Shown here one piece after another: positions 23,870-33,962 of a stretch of 64,000 bases of DNA. The notes under the pieces were generated by a model. It was not told the DNA's origin and made no database searches. It saw nothing but the letters and a program-made list of their open reading frames with translations. Position numbers and translations under genes: made by a program. Where the stretch lies: contig JAPXFQ010002722.1 of NCBI GenBank assembly GCA_028564705.1, positions 2,092,623-2,156,622 on the forward strand. The letters are read 5' to 3'. The first letter of the stretch is position 1. Each line of letters starts with the position of its first letter. This DNA comes from Apricaphanius iberus (lineage: Eukaryota > Chordata > Actinopteri > Cyprinodontiformes > Aphaniidae).

Positions 23870-25214
23870 AGGAGAATTCCTTTTTTTTTCAACCTGAACC
23901 TTATTTTTTTAAGCATTTTTTTATGTTTTTTCACTCACCCTGAGACATTTGGAGCCAGTATGAGCCATTCAGCATACTTTATACATCCAGTCTTGATCAA
24001 CTGTATCTGTACAACAGGAGTGCTCAGGGCAGTCCAAATGCCACTTGTCATGAGGTTTACTCTGCGCAAAATGCTGTAATTTTACCATGTTTATATTCTC
24101 GTTGGACTTACAAATGCCTCGGAAGTGCTTTTTGATTGTCTTCCGGGTCGATTTTGGGGCTTAACAATAAAACAATAATAGAAAGCTGACAAATCTGCCG
24201 CAGCAGTATCCACGCCTGGCCAATCTGCCGTGGTAAAACACAGACTGGCAGTCCTGCTGCAGCATAATTGCGTATTACGTCGAAATCGTTGCTCTTGGGT
24301 TAGCACATCATGTGCATATGATTACCATATTTTCTGTTCTATAAGCCTCTACTTTTTCTAATGTTTTGAACCATGCAGCCAATAATCCAGAGTAGTTTAT
24401 TTATGTTATTTATAACTAAAGGCCACTAGAGAAACTCCCCGATCTATGGATTGTACAGGTCATGTCTTCACCATAGGATACCTTTGTGCCTCTGTGCCTT
24501 TAAGTAGACGGGAAAAGAGAGAGAAAGAGGAGGATGTTTGCACGAACAAGTAGACCAGACAGACATTACAAGAGCGGGACAGCTTGCAAAAACAAGTTTT
24601 CATGCACAAACCCTCATTATGGAAAACAAACAAAGAAATCTCCACTTCCTCCTCCAGAGGGAACAGAGTACAGGGAGATAGGTTCTGTGGAGGAGGCGAG
24701 CGGCCCTGAGCCATATCGTTTTAAACCATTGTCTTGTTCTCTGACCAGGTGTCAGCAAGAGATGTAGAGCCTGTAGCAGCATCGCAGCATAGAATGAGCG
24801 GCATCTCTGAGTGCTACATTGTTGTTGGCCAAATCTAATGCTAAATATAGATTAGCTCGAGTAATTTCATGTGACACTGCTTCGACAGGAGCACCTGCGG
24901 TCACTGTACGTCATTGTCTACAACAGAAAATGTATGTCGCAGTGATATGCCCAAAGTATAAATAAAGTATCCAAGCATGATGAGAAAATCCTCCAGGAAT
25001 GTGCAAACAATTTTTTTTTACTGATATCAGTTATTCCCTTTGTCATAGGTAAAGAGTAAATGTCAGCAAATAGGGGTAACCACCTGCATAACGGAGCACC
25101 CAGGTTTTGAGCCAATTGCTCTAAATCCTTTTGTGTAGCAGGCAGTTCATGGTACCTCGCTACAGAGGTGTGGCCGAGACAAAAAAAAAAATTGATTTTG
25201 GGGTGAGTTGCACT
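23870..25214. mobile_element. TTAA-flanked nonautonomous transposon, second family
   Basis: TTAA at 23866-23869 and 25215-25218 flank a 1.35 kb element with ends AGGAGAATTCC and, reversed, AGTGCAACTCACC. The 3' region (ATAACGGAGCACCCAGGTT, GGTACCTCGCTAC, GAGGTGTGGCCGAGAC, TTGATTTTGGGGTGAGTT) is repeated at 53.87-54.16 kb, which also ends at a TTAA. No transposase is recognisable. Confidence 0.65.
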
Positions 25215-25368
25215 TTAAGTTAAAGGCAGTCGATCTGGCTTTTAAAAGAAGGAAATAGAGTGCCAGCTGCTTCACGTACCATTAGAAGCACTGAATTAAT
25301 GGAGATGTTGCAGACGCCAACGTGAAAAACTCTCAAAGCAATAAGACAAAAAAAAACTTTCAAAGAAA

Positions 25369-25413
25369 AAGATGGTCCGAACTTCAAGTCTTACTTGAAG
25401 TTCGGACCATCTT
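25369..25413. repeat. perfect 45-bp hairpin (21-bp arms, 3-nt loop)
   Basis: The left arm 25369-25389 is the exact reverse complement of 25393-25413, separated by CTT. It contains GATGGTCCGAACTTCAAGT. There is no T-run suggesting a terminator and no flanking TIR match, so its role is unknown. Confidence 0.9.
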
Positions 25414-25637
25414 ACCTGCGCTTTGATCTACTGCAAACAGCAGCAGCTGCTGCGCTGTCTGTTCTACGAACAGATCAAATTATTATCACTGATGTTGTTC
25501 TGCTGTGGAAAGTAGCTTCTTCTTTGTGAGTTTTGCATTACTCGTGCTTCTCTTTTTATTTAATAAAACCCCAAAACTTTAGAGCTACGTTGTCAGCTCA
25601 CTGCTGATACTGCTCTGCTTTTAGGGCTTTTCAATAC

Positions 25638-26660
25638 AGCTCCGGGAGTTGACGTCACTTCTCCCAGCATTCAACAGTTCAAATCAAAACAGCGCCATAG
25701 TGGCAGGCAGTTATATTATAAGTTTAGTTACACACAGCAAACCCAAACTTAGAAACGGTACATATGGTAGTTACCTGCTGTGCCCCAGGATACCATAACA
25801 GACGCGGACGAGATAAGGGAAGAGTGTTCAACAAGATTCCCAAGGATCAAGAACGCTGAAAACGTTGGACTTTAGCAATGAAACGTGCTAGCGATCAGCT
25901 AAAATGAAGCAGTGAGACCCCCGCAAGCAAAGGTTTCCACTTATGTAACAACCGATTCATATCAGGTACATAAACCGAACGTTTCCTCAACGTTATATGG
26001 TATGTATTTTACATGCTTTTATTAATCATCTCAGCGGACTTCCTACAGTTATCTTGCCATGGATTTACTGTATTGCTGTTCACATAGAACAAGTAAACAT
26101 CTCGTAAAACTTTGCAGAATCATTATCTTTGTGATGTCTGCATGCTGTTGTTTACATGTCTTGTGATCATAACGAGGAACAGACTATGATGTAACTAATG
26201 TTTTTGAAGCAGTGATTGATTAATAGTCTGATATTGACAGACATAACCTAGCTGCCCATTGCTTATGGTAGCTAAAATGAGAACATGTCTCCAGTTACCC
26301 TCCTGTCGCACAGTCCTTTGCAGGTAGATTCCAGATCTGGATCTCGATAACAAACCCTGAGTGTGCCCATTAATATCCCTCCAGTCTATTATCTGCTTTA
26401 AACAATACTCCGGAGTAGGATGAGGGGAAATGTCTGCTCTGACAGCTTCTAAAGTTTTAAAAAGTATCCCAGGGACAGGGGAACGGTGGGAGATGTTTAA
26501 TCTTTTTAATAATATCGGTATATACAATAAAGTTTTCCGTTTTAAAATGTGAAATAAACTCAGAAGGAGTAAAATCCCAGCCGGTGACATTCATTTTGAT
26601 TATATTCCTGCTTGCCACTGTCGTACTGAAGCTCTGACAGTCACGTGACGTCCAGAGCTC
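25638..26660. mobile_element. decayed transposon with THAP-domain remnant
   Basis: The ends share AGCTC(C/T)GG and ACGTCAC in inverted orientation (25638 onward; 26660 backward). The left end carries a plus-strand THAP remnant (25764-25965). The right end carries a minus-strand open frame (26590-26195, 131 codons), and in the adjacent frame a protein-like segment MNVTGWDFTPSEFISHF that soon meets a stop. The two frames face each other. THAP domains occur in P-element, Kolobok and ISL2EU-type transposases; two convergent ORFs would suit a two-gene element with its middle deleted. No target duplication was identified. Confidence 0.55.
25764..25965 (+). pseudogene. THAP zinc-finger exon remnant
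   Basis: From ATG 25764 the frame begins MVVTCCAPGYHNRRGRDKG, then has the PKDQER block, a stop at 25857-25859, and KRWTLAMKRAS. After a frame change it has a LCNNRFISG segment that corresponds to the C..HF.SG end of THAP domains, just before a GTACAT donor-like site. THAP proteins bind DNA with a C2CH zinc module. Here the second N-terminal ligand is Tyr instead of Cys, the final His is replaced, and a stop interrupts the fold, so it cannot act as a normal THAP domain. Confidence 0.7.
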
Positions 26661-26940
26661 TATTAAAGCCGCAGCTGAACCCGATTGCTACAATTGTGCA
26701 TGTGTATCAGGGTAGAAAGGCACACAGGAGCAGACCATTATAAGAAAAAAACAGAAGCAATAAAAAAATAAACAGTAATGTCAATTACAATTTTTTTGTC
26801 GACAATTTTGTTTATCAATGTTTTTGAGACGAATAGTGGCAGGTCTAGTATAAATGTTAATGAAAACGAAGCTTCCACAAAAACCAATCCCGACAACCCT
26901 TACATATGGTAATTAAACATTAAAACTGCTGTGGCTTTTA

Positions 26941-28073
26941 GGGTGTATTCAGACCTGCACTGTTTGGTCCACTTTAAACGGACCAGAGTTCGTTTGGAAC
27001 ACTGGTGCAAGTGTGAATGCACACAAACAAATCCTGCTGCGGATCAGAGAACTGGACCAAGACAAACTTCTTTAGGCGGTCTTAGTCCGGTTGCAAATGG
27101 ACTCTGGTTCAGTTTACTTCAGGTTTGAATACAAACCAGCCTCTATCCTAACCAACTCCGGAATACGTGCGCCTTTTTGTCAAATTACTCACATTATTTA
27201 ACCCACGAGTTTGACTTGCAGCTCCAAAAATCAATATCCCGTATTCGTCCGTCTTCTGTTTAATCATGCTGCCAGCATGTCAGGGGTCAGGGCACACAGA
27301 GCACATCTTTTCCTTCGGGTGCACTGCACTACTGCACGCGTTCGCTGTTCAAAATGTTCAAACAGAGCATCGCAAAACTTGCATTGAATGAGCTGCTCCA
27401 ACGCGCAATTGTCGGGAGATCATGACACTGACAGGACAGTTTTTTCAGAATAAACAACAGCTGAGCTGTAGATAAACAGGACAGGGAATCTGCTTCAGTC
27501 TGAAGACTCCTGTCCTTACCACTCATCGCTCAGTTATTGATCGTAACCATGAATCAGTTGAACAAACTACAACACCACACATCTCGAAAACTCCGACCTA
27601 TTTCGCCTGCTCCGTCTCTCTCCGACTTCATTCAGCCGCAGCTCTGACTGCCGGCTGTTAACCCCGGCGCTAACTCTTCCAGCAGGTCTGCTCCAGTTCC
27701 TCTAGGGTCTTATCTGCGGCTCTTCTCCATAGCTCGGCCCGGTGCTCGCTCACATCCCGGCTTAGTCAACGCCTTGTCATCTTGCTCTGGCTCTCGTCCG
27801 TGTTTGGAACGCTGAAAGATTTCTTCGCCCTCGCATCCATCGCTGCATCTTTGATATTCATATGATTTTGCAGCTGTTTTCCTCCATTTCCAGGTCTTTG
27901 CGCTGCGTTCCGCCCACGTCATTGGTGTCCAATAGTAGCACCCATCGTCACACACATGGATGTGTTTAAAAAATATAGTCCACTTGCAAAAATTAATAGT
28001 CTGAATACAAACCGACACGAAAAGAAAAAAATTGTTTGCTGGACCAAAGGATATTTCTGGTCTAAATACACCC
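26941..28073. mobile_element. PIF/Harbinger-like nonautonomous transposon
   Basis: The ends are GGGTGTATTCAGACC and, reversed, GGGTGTATTTAGACC. They are flanked by TTA on both sides (26938-26940 and 28074-28076), the 3-bp duplication expected of PIF/Harbinger elements. The 1.13 kb interior includes a GC-richer minus-strand frame (about 27918-27710) with RSAKTWKWRKTAAKSYEYQR and a charged tail, perhaps the residue of a second-ORF protein; it is not recognisable enough to name. Confidence 0.75.
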
Positions 28074-28076
28074 TTA

Positions 28077-28470
28077 ATTGGGTGCGTAATCCGTGTGACG
28101 CTGCAGCATAAAGCTTCCCTCCCCCACACACCTGCGTTTGTTGTGAGTGACAAATGGGCAACTCTAAAGGCTGTGTGGTGGCTGAACGAGGTGTGCCCCC
28201 AGAACTTTTCCCAGCGGGCCTAGTCAGCTGTTTGGGAATACTTTGGCTAAAAAAAGCCAGGCAGTCACGGCTGGAGGAAGAAGGTCCCCCGATGTGTCAA
28301 AGCTGCTTGAGAACAGGAGCAGCCCGAGGAGGCAATACATCAAATATGATAGCAATATATATGATATATATATGAATAGAATATGATAGTTTGGAGCATC
28401 ACCCATCGTTGTATGCTAAATTCAAGGTAAAGTCAATGCTATCTTGAAATGAACGAGCGTATTAGCGTCT
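28077..28470. other. unassigned
   Basis: Short frames only. A (TA)n-like run lies at 28345-28375. Confidence 0.3.
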
Positions 28471-28539
28471 GACATTAGTGAAATGAGCTTGTTACCTTAG
28501 CAGATATGGTAACAACAATGTCTTTCTTCATGTCTATCC

Positions 28540-28650
28540 TTTAATAACTTTTTTTTAACTGAGGCAGATATGGTAACTAACATCCTAATGATGATTTATC
28601 TTAGCATGCTAGTTACTATATCTGCCTCAGTAAAAAAAAAAAGTTATTGA
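28540..28650. repeat. foldback repeat with CTGAGGCAGATATGG arms
   Basis: The left arm AATAACTTTTTTTTAACTGA, GGCAGATATGGTAACTA is matched inverted by TAGTTACTATATCTGCCTCA, GTAAAAAAAAAAAGTTATT. Arms are about 38 bp with few mismatches. Weaker inverted similarity continues outward to about 28470 and 28710, suggesting a larger foldback MITE. Confidence 0.65.
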
Positions 28651-28899
28651 CAACTTTCTTTCTTTCGTCAATCTTTACTGCTAAAATGGGTAACGCCAGC
28701 TAGTCTCCTCTCAAACATTACATCATCTTCTACATATTGTTTAAAAATATAACTGTTTAATTGAAAAGTTTTTTCCTTTTTAAAAAAAAATACAGAAATT
28801 CAAAATACACATTTCAGAGCTGTAATCATAATACTGTGAAACCATGAAAATGTGATATTTTTGCCTTAGGTTATCATACTATCAGAATCTTATACTGCC

Positions 28900-29240
28900 C
28901 CATGCCTACTCGCACCTTATGAATTTGGTAAAAGACGTAAAATATCCTGAAATCAGCCATTTCACTGTACAGCAAACAATCTGCAAATGGAGGACAGTCC
29001 AGACAAGTTCACCCTCAAAAGAGATCGCAGGATGCTAAAACAAGACTTCAAAACCCCTAAAATATCAGTCATTTGAACTATTTAGACACCACAGAGTACA
29101 TCTTTGAATTATCCCAAATACAACACTGTAGGTAAAGAACTTCAAAACTCAGCTGTTGGAAGTTTCATGGCAACGGGATGCTTTGCTGCAGAAGCATCTG
29201 CATAGCTCACCATCTAACAATCCACCATGAATTCTATATG
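28900..29240 (+). mobile_element. probable Tc1-family relic (second subfamily)
   Basis: Contains the word CAATCTGCAAATGGAGGACA and, just before it, TTTGGTAAAAGACGTAAAAT. These match, in my recollection, the N-terminal HTH region of another common fish Tc1-like transposase (TVxxICKWRT-type peptide). The downstream part is too decayed to place. Confidence 0.4.
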
Positions 29241-29934
29241 TATCAGAGGGTATCTATTTTTGAGGGAAAAGAGCTTGAGTCGTTCATTGTGTATATGCAA
29301 TTAATTCTTCACATCTGGGCCTAATTGCATCATATTTAGCCTATGTGATTTGTAAAAAAAAAAAAAGAAAATTGCAGTATATTTACATTTTAATATTTTC
29401 TAAACATCCTATCCGTAACAATGGGTGTTATATTACAATCAAGCCATCTCGAAATGCATTGTAAAAAGCCCCAGATTAGGATTAATATAATTTGTATGAT
29501 GACTGAATTAAAATTTTTAACAGGAACTGTTGCATGAATGTAGGAAGTCTTTTTTTTTTTATTGAAACCCTATACATTTCAACACTTCTGTTCACCAAGC
29601 ATACGCATATATTTCCATGCATTCATTTCTATTCGTTGTTTTCCACCCACAGAGAATGAAGATTTGCCTGCCTTAATTAGACTTTTCCCCTCTGAGCCTA
29701 TATGCATGGCTTCTTGCTTGTTACCAGTTCACAAGAATGACCCAAAAACACTGCAACTCCTGCTGCTTTTGCTTAAGGGAGTTTTCATTGTTCCCAATGA
29801 TCAAACAATGATTATACATGACTATTATTATCACTGATTAAAAGAAATCACCGTGCATTATTATACCAGGTAATATCTCTTCTTTTTTTCTAAAGAAGTA
29901 ACAACCATTTTTACCAAATATTTCAAACTCCATT
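29241..29934. other. unassigned
   Basis: No recognised element. The 91-codon frame at 29562-29837 shows no domain. Confidence 0.35.
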
Positions 29935-30430
29935 TTTTGTCACAATGTCTGCCACAGGTTTAGGAATCTCACAGCTTTGCTTTGCTTTTTGTTTTCTTTA
30001 TTTATTTTTTGTCACAAGCACTGGACCGATTTAGATCTGGACTTTGACTGGACCATTCCAGCACATGAACAGTCATTGTAATGTAGCTCTTTGCTTAAAT
30101 GTCTTCTAGAAGATAAACCTTAGCCCCAGTCTTAAGTGTTTTTCAGATTCTAAAAGGTTGTAATCTAGCACTATTTTATTTTTAGCTCCACCCATCATTC
30201 CATCAACTCTGAGTAAAAGTATCCCTAAAACCCAATGGGGTGTTCAGTGATGAGCAGTGTTTGTTTCCACAACATTTTTCCTACATTTTATTTCAGAGTA
30301 TCAAAAAACTGTTGAATAATAAACACACTGTTTATCTTTTATTCATAAAACACTTAGAAAACCAGGTATGATTTTTGTTCCACTTCTCTGCTATATAGCA
30401 CTTTGTGTTGGTCTATCACAAGTGTGCCCA
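29935..30430 (-). mobile_element. Tc1-like transposon relic, internally deleted
   Basis: Contains TTTAGATCTGGACTTTGACT, GGACCATTCCAGCACATGAA and AGATAAACCTTAGCCCCAGT, which in this Tc1 family precede the catalytic-region block. The end follows directly: AAAACCAGGTATGATTTTTG and CACTTTGTGTTGGTCTATCACA. The middle of the transposase is missing. Same family and orientation as the relics at 10.8, 39.3, 49.6 and 52.8 kb. Confidence 0.65.
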
Positions 30431-31890
30431 AGCCAGGGTCCTGCAGCCAGCCACATGTAACCTTTACCTTTTCCAACACACCGGAATCAAATAAACTGCT
30501 TGTTACCAGGCCTCTGTAAAGCTGAATGACTGATGTTGAGATAATTCAGCTATTCAATTCAGGTTTGTTGGAGCATCGATGCATAAATATTGCAAGAAGG
30601 TAGTGCTATCACATACAATCACAATAAACACACTAAAGTTCATAGTTGCAATATAAACATATTTCTGCAAGGCACAATCCAAGCTCTTACAAAAACAACT
30701 AAACCCCAACTAAGGCTTTGTTTTATATAAAATGCCATATTGATAGTGCTACTCTTGAATCTGACGTGCACATCTTTTTTTCTATTGATGCAGAGTAGAG
30801 CATGGTCTGTAGGAAACTGATTTTCAAGTATTAATCAAGTCCTACCTCTACTCAAGCTGTTTTATTTATCAGAACCCCACTACGCACAGGTTTACATCTG
30901 TGATGTACACATCACGTCTGCGTTACACAGAGCTACGAAGGCAGGAATGCCACCAACATCACCGACTGAATGTCAAAGAAATGCAAATCTAACACGTCAA
31001 TAAAAAATTCAACACATAGCAATTAAAAAGGAACCCATGAGGAATCATAGGCTATAAAAGACTCTCCTCATTGATGATGCATTATGTAACTTTTACAGAG
31101 CAAAACCATTCCCTTATGTTGTGATCTATGCTGAATACTAAAGCAGCTTTATGCACACTGATTTTAGACATTTCATTGGATATACCCTTTAAATATTTGC
31201 TTCCTTAGCTGCATTTTTAATGCTCTTATTAAGAGATGAGTCCAGTTTATGTTTGAAGCTGCCAAGTGCCGGGTTTCAGAGAGTAAGCATCATGAAACAA
31301 AAAAACTACGTTATCTGCAGGCTTACTGTGGAGGATAAAACATGTCCTACAAAACTTGACAACAGAAAACTTGGTTCATGCTGCCTGTCGCTGTGTCCTT
31401 TTCTTTTTAATGGAAGCTCATCTTCTGTGATCTGACAGCAGCAAGAAAAAAAAAATATTCGGGTGGTGAAAATTATCCATGAATGGCCGAGAAATTGGTA
31501 ACAGAGTAAGAAAAATGAAAAAGAAAAAGAAAAAGAAAAATGAAAGGAAAGGTACAAGCTGGCCTAAGTTAAGGTTTGGAGACAATACAACCCGAGGATG
31601 AATGGATTTCTGAGCATCTCTAATGGACACATGCTTTTATTGCGTTTCTGTGCCAGCAGAACTCTTTTGAGGAGACACAATGAGAGCAAAATTAGGTGTA
31701 AAATGACTACAGAGATGGAAAAAAAATGCACAAAGACAAGAAAAAAGGAATCACAAAATGCAAATTGACTACTGCAGGGGGGTGTAAAATGACCATGGAG
31801 AAAAACTTTCTCAGTCAAAAAGATAAGTTAATTATAACAAGATATAAACATTTAAAAATAAAGAACAAGATAGATTTAAAACTATTGGGA
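30431..31890. other. unassigned with simple-sequence run
   Basis: No recognised gene or element. An (AAAAAG)n-type run lies at 31509-31550. Confidence 0.35.
31509..31550. repeat. (GAAAAA)n simple repeat
   Basis: Purine-only run of GAAAAA units with one AAAAATG interruption. Confidence 0.85.
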
Positions 31891-31898
31891 AATACAAT

Positions 31899-32593
31899 CA
31901 GTGTTGCCAGTTATTTTGAAAAAGTAATCTGATTATGACTACTGATTACTCCTTCCAAAAGTGCCTTAGTTACTTTACTGATTACTTTATTTTAAAAGTA
32001 AGTACGTTAGATTACAAGTTACTTTATTAGTTACTTTCAGCCGCTGCCAGCAGCACTTCCCACTGCCTCAACATAGAAACAATAACCAGTTTTGCCAAAT
32101 CTCACTTTATTGCATTTTAACAGCTGGAATTATACTTGCTTTTTAACCTCACGTTGCAACCAGCAACTGTGAAGCAACAAGCTACGTCTTGGGGACGTAC
32201 TTGCTTACTCAATGCACGTACTACTGGAGAGTTCCACTAGGGGGAGACTCAGAGTACAGATTACATAACTCACTGACTCAGGCCAAAACAAACATGGCGA
32301 GCATAAAGGAGATAAGCAGCTGTTTCAGATTACTACAGAAAAGGACAGCAGTGCTGTTATAGGACAGAATTTAATGCTATTGTTGCTTGTTTTCCTAATG
32401 CTTTTGCCACCATGTACCAAATATATATTTTTGTTTAAGAAAATTAAAAAAATTGTAACGCACAGTGTCCTAAACAAGTAACTTTAATCTGATTACCTGT
32501 ATGGAGATAGTAACGCGTTATATTAGTCGTTACTGAAAAAGTGCTCATATTAGGAGGATCGCGCTACTAAATAGCGCATTCCCGGCATCACTG
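31899..32593. mobile_element. hAT-type MITE, copy 1, perfect 8-bp TSD
   Basis: The termini are CAGTGTTGCCAGTTA and, reversed, CAGTGATGCCGGGAATG. A perfect 8-bp target duplication, AATACAAT, lies at 31891-31898 and 32594-32601. The interior has the repeated TTACTTTA/GATTACTCC words typical of a large fish hAT-derived MITE group. A second copy with the same structure and a different 8-bp duplication is at 55022-55690. Confidence 0.9.
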
Positions 32594-32601
32594 AATACAA
32601 T

Positions 32602-32983
32602 AAAAACTAAACAATAAGAGGAAGATCTGATTTACTAGAAATGTGTTAAAATTCCAAATATGTACCAACACTGTTAATCCAATTCATGTATGCGTCATGA
32701 TAATCTCTATTCCAGTGTTTTTTCAGTCTTCTTCAGGGGTGTAAAAATGAAAAAGAATTAACATTCAACTGTTTAAACACTCAGAAGCGAGGGGGTCTAT
32801 TTTTTTTTCCTTTTGCTCAGCAGTGATTTTGATTTTGGGTTCTTTGTGACTTCCTGGATAACCTGTCATCGAAGTAACATTTTGCCGGCCAAGCGACTCC
32901 ACGGCATATTTACCACTGTTCTATCTTTTCTCCATTTGCGGATATTGGCGCTCTTTGCATTTCACTGGAGTCCTTAAGCCTAA
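32602..32983. other. unassigned
   Basis: Non-coding between the hAT MITE and the SINE-interrupted PIF-like element; nothing recognised. Confidence 0.35.
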
Positions 32984-33735
32984 AGCCGAGTTTATACTTC
33001 TCCATCAACAAGTTTGCATCCGGAAGCAGAGGTATTGGCGGAGACGTTTTTTCGTTTATGGTTCTCCGTTTTGGGGCTGCACAGTGGCGCAGTTGTTAGC
33101 ACTGTTGTCTTGCAGCAATCAGGTTGTGGGTTTGTATCCCTGCCCAGGACCTTTCTGCATGGAGTTTGCATGTTCTCCCCATGCATGTGTGGGTTCCCTC
33201 CGGGTACTCCGGCTTCCTCCCACAGTCCAAAAACATGACTGTCAGGTTAATTGATCACTGTAAATTGTCCTTAGGTGTGAGTGTGTGCATGGTTGTTTGT
33301 CCTGTCTGTCTCTATGTGGCCCTGTGATGGACTGGCGACGTGTCCAGGGTGTAGCCCGCCTCTCGCCCGTTGACAGCTGGAGATAGGCACCAGCCCCCCC
33401 GCAACCCCCTGAGGTTTAAGCGGTTCAGAAAATGGATGGATGGATAGGTTCTCTGTTCTCCATTGGTTTTTCAGTGTTGCAAAGCAATTCCCAATCAGAA
33501 CAGCAGGGGGTGCTAACTTTCATGGTGGGTCTGCCTACCACTGCGGTGTTGTCTCTGGTTAACTAGAGTTTATTTTCCTTAACTTGGGAACAAAATCCCC
33601 TTTCGAGGAGCAATGGACGACAGAAAGTAAGTTTTGCTTAAACTGTAAAGCTTTTTACTAGAAAATACACTAAAAACACATGTAAACAAACAAATAGCGT
33701 TCTGTTTTGTGGTTCTCTACACCTCCCTGTGTTCA
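32984..33735 (+). mobile_element. PIF-like element interrupted by a SINE
   Basis: The head (AGCCGAGTTTATACTTCT, GGCGGAGACGTTTTTTCGTT, TATGGTTCTCCGTT) resumes after the SINE (GTTCTCTGTTCTCCATTGG, GGGGGTGCTAACTTTCATGG, GGAGCAATGGACGACAGAAA, AAAGCTTTTTACTAGAAA). Both parts match, in reverse, the uninterrupted copy at 44087-44584. The 3' end of this copy was not located; similarity fades at about 33735, just before another repeat. Confidence 0.75.
33073..33446 (+). mobile_element. tRNA-derived SINE with GGAT tail, copy 2
   Basis: 374 bp, starting GGGGCTGCACAGTGGCGCAG. It has an A-box-like TGGCGCAGTTG, a B-box-like GGTTTGTATCC and a (GGAT)n end. It lies between the repeats GGTTCTCCGTT (33060-33070) and GGTTCTCTGTT (33447-33457), an 11-bp target duplication with one change. 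It is longer than the 6879 copy because it keeps the CCAGGGTGTAGCCCGCCTC segment fully. Confidence 0.9.
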
Positions 33736-33744
33736 AAACCGGTA

Positions 33745-33962
33745 AAATGGTAAATGGACTGAATTTATATAGCGCTTTTCTTGTCATACCAACCACTCAA
33801 AGTGCTTTGCTTTGCTCAAAAATGCTCACATATTCCTATACCAACATACAATTTATTAGGGAACTCAAAGTTGAGTATCTTAAAGCACATGGGCATGTGT
33901 GAGCAGGACAAAGCTAGTGTCGAACCCACAACTACTCTTCCTATTGAACCATAGCCACTCCA
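33745..33962 (+). repeat. fish interspersed repeat (GGTAAATGGACTGAA head)
   Basis: Starts ATGGTAAATGGACTGAATTT and ATATAGCGCTTTTC, continues with an ACCACTCAAAGTGCTTTG word, and ends in GTCGAACCCACAACTACTC and an AACCATAGCCACTCC word. Head-only or partial copies are at 40147-40190 and 39098-39260. Confidence 0.6.

Noticed and set aside
27710..28153. 147-codon minus-strand frame as a host gene
   Set aside because: It starts outside and ends inside the PIF-like element, crossing its TTA border, so it cannot be a conserved gene; only the inner charged part might be old element coding.
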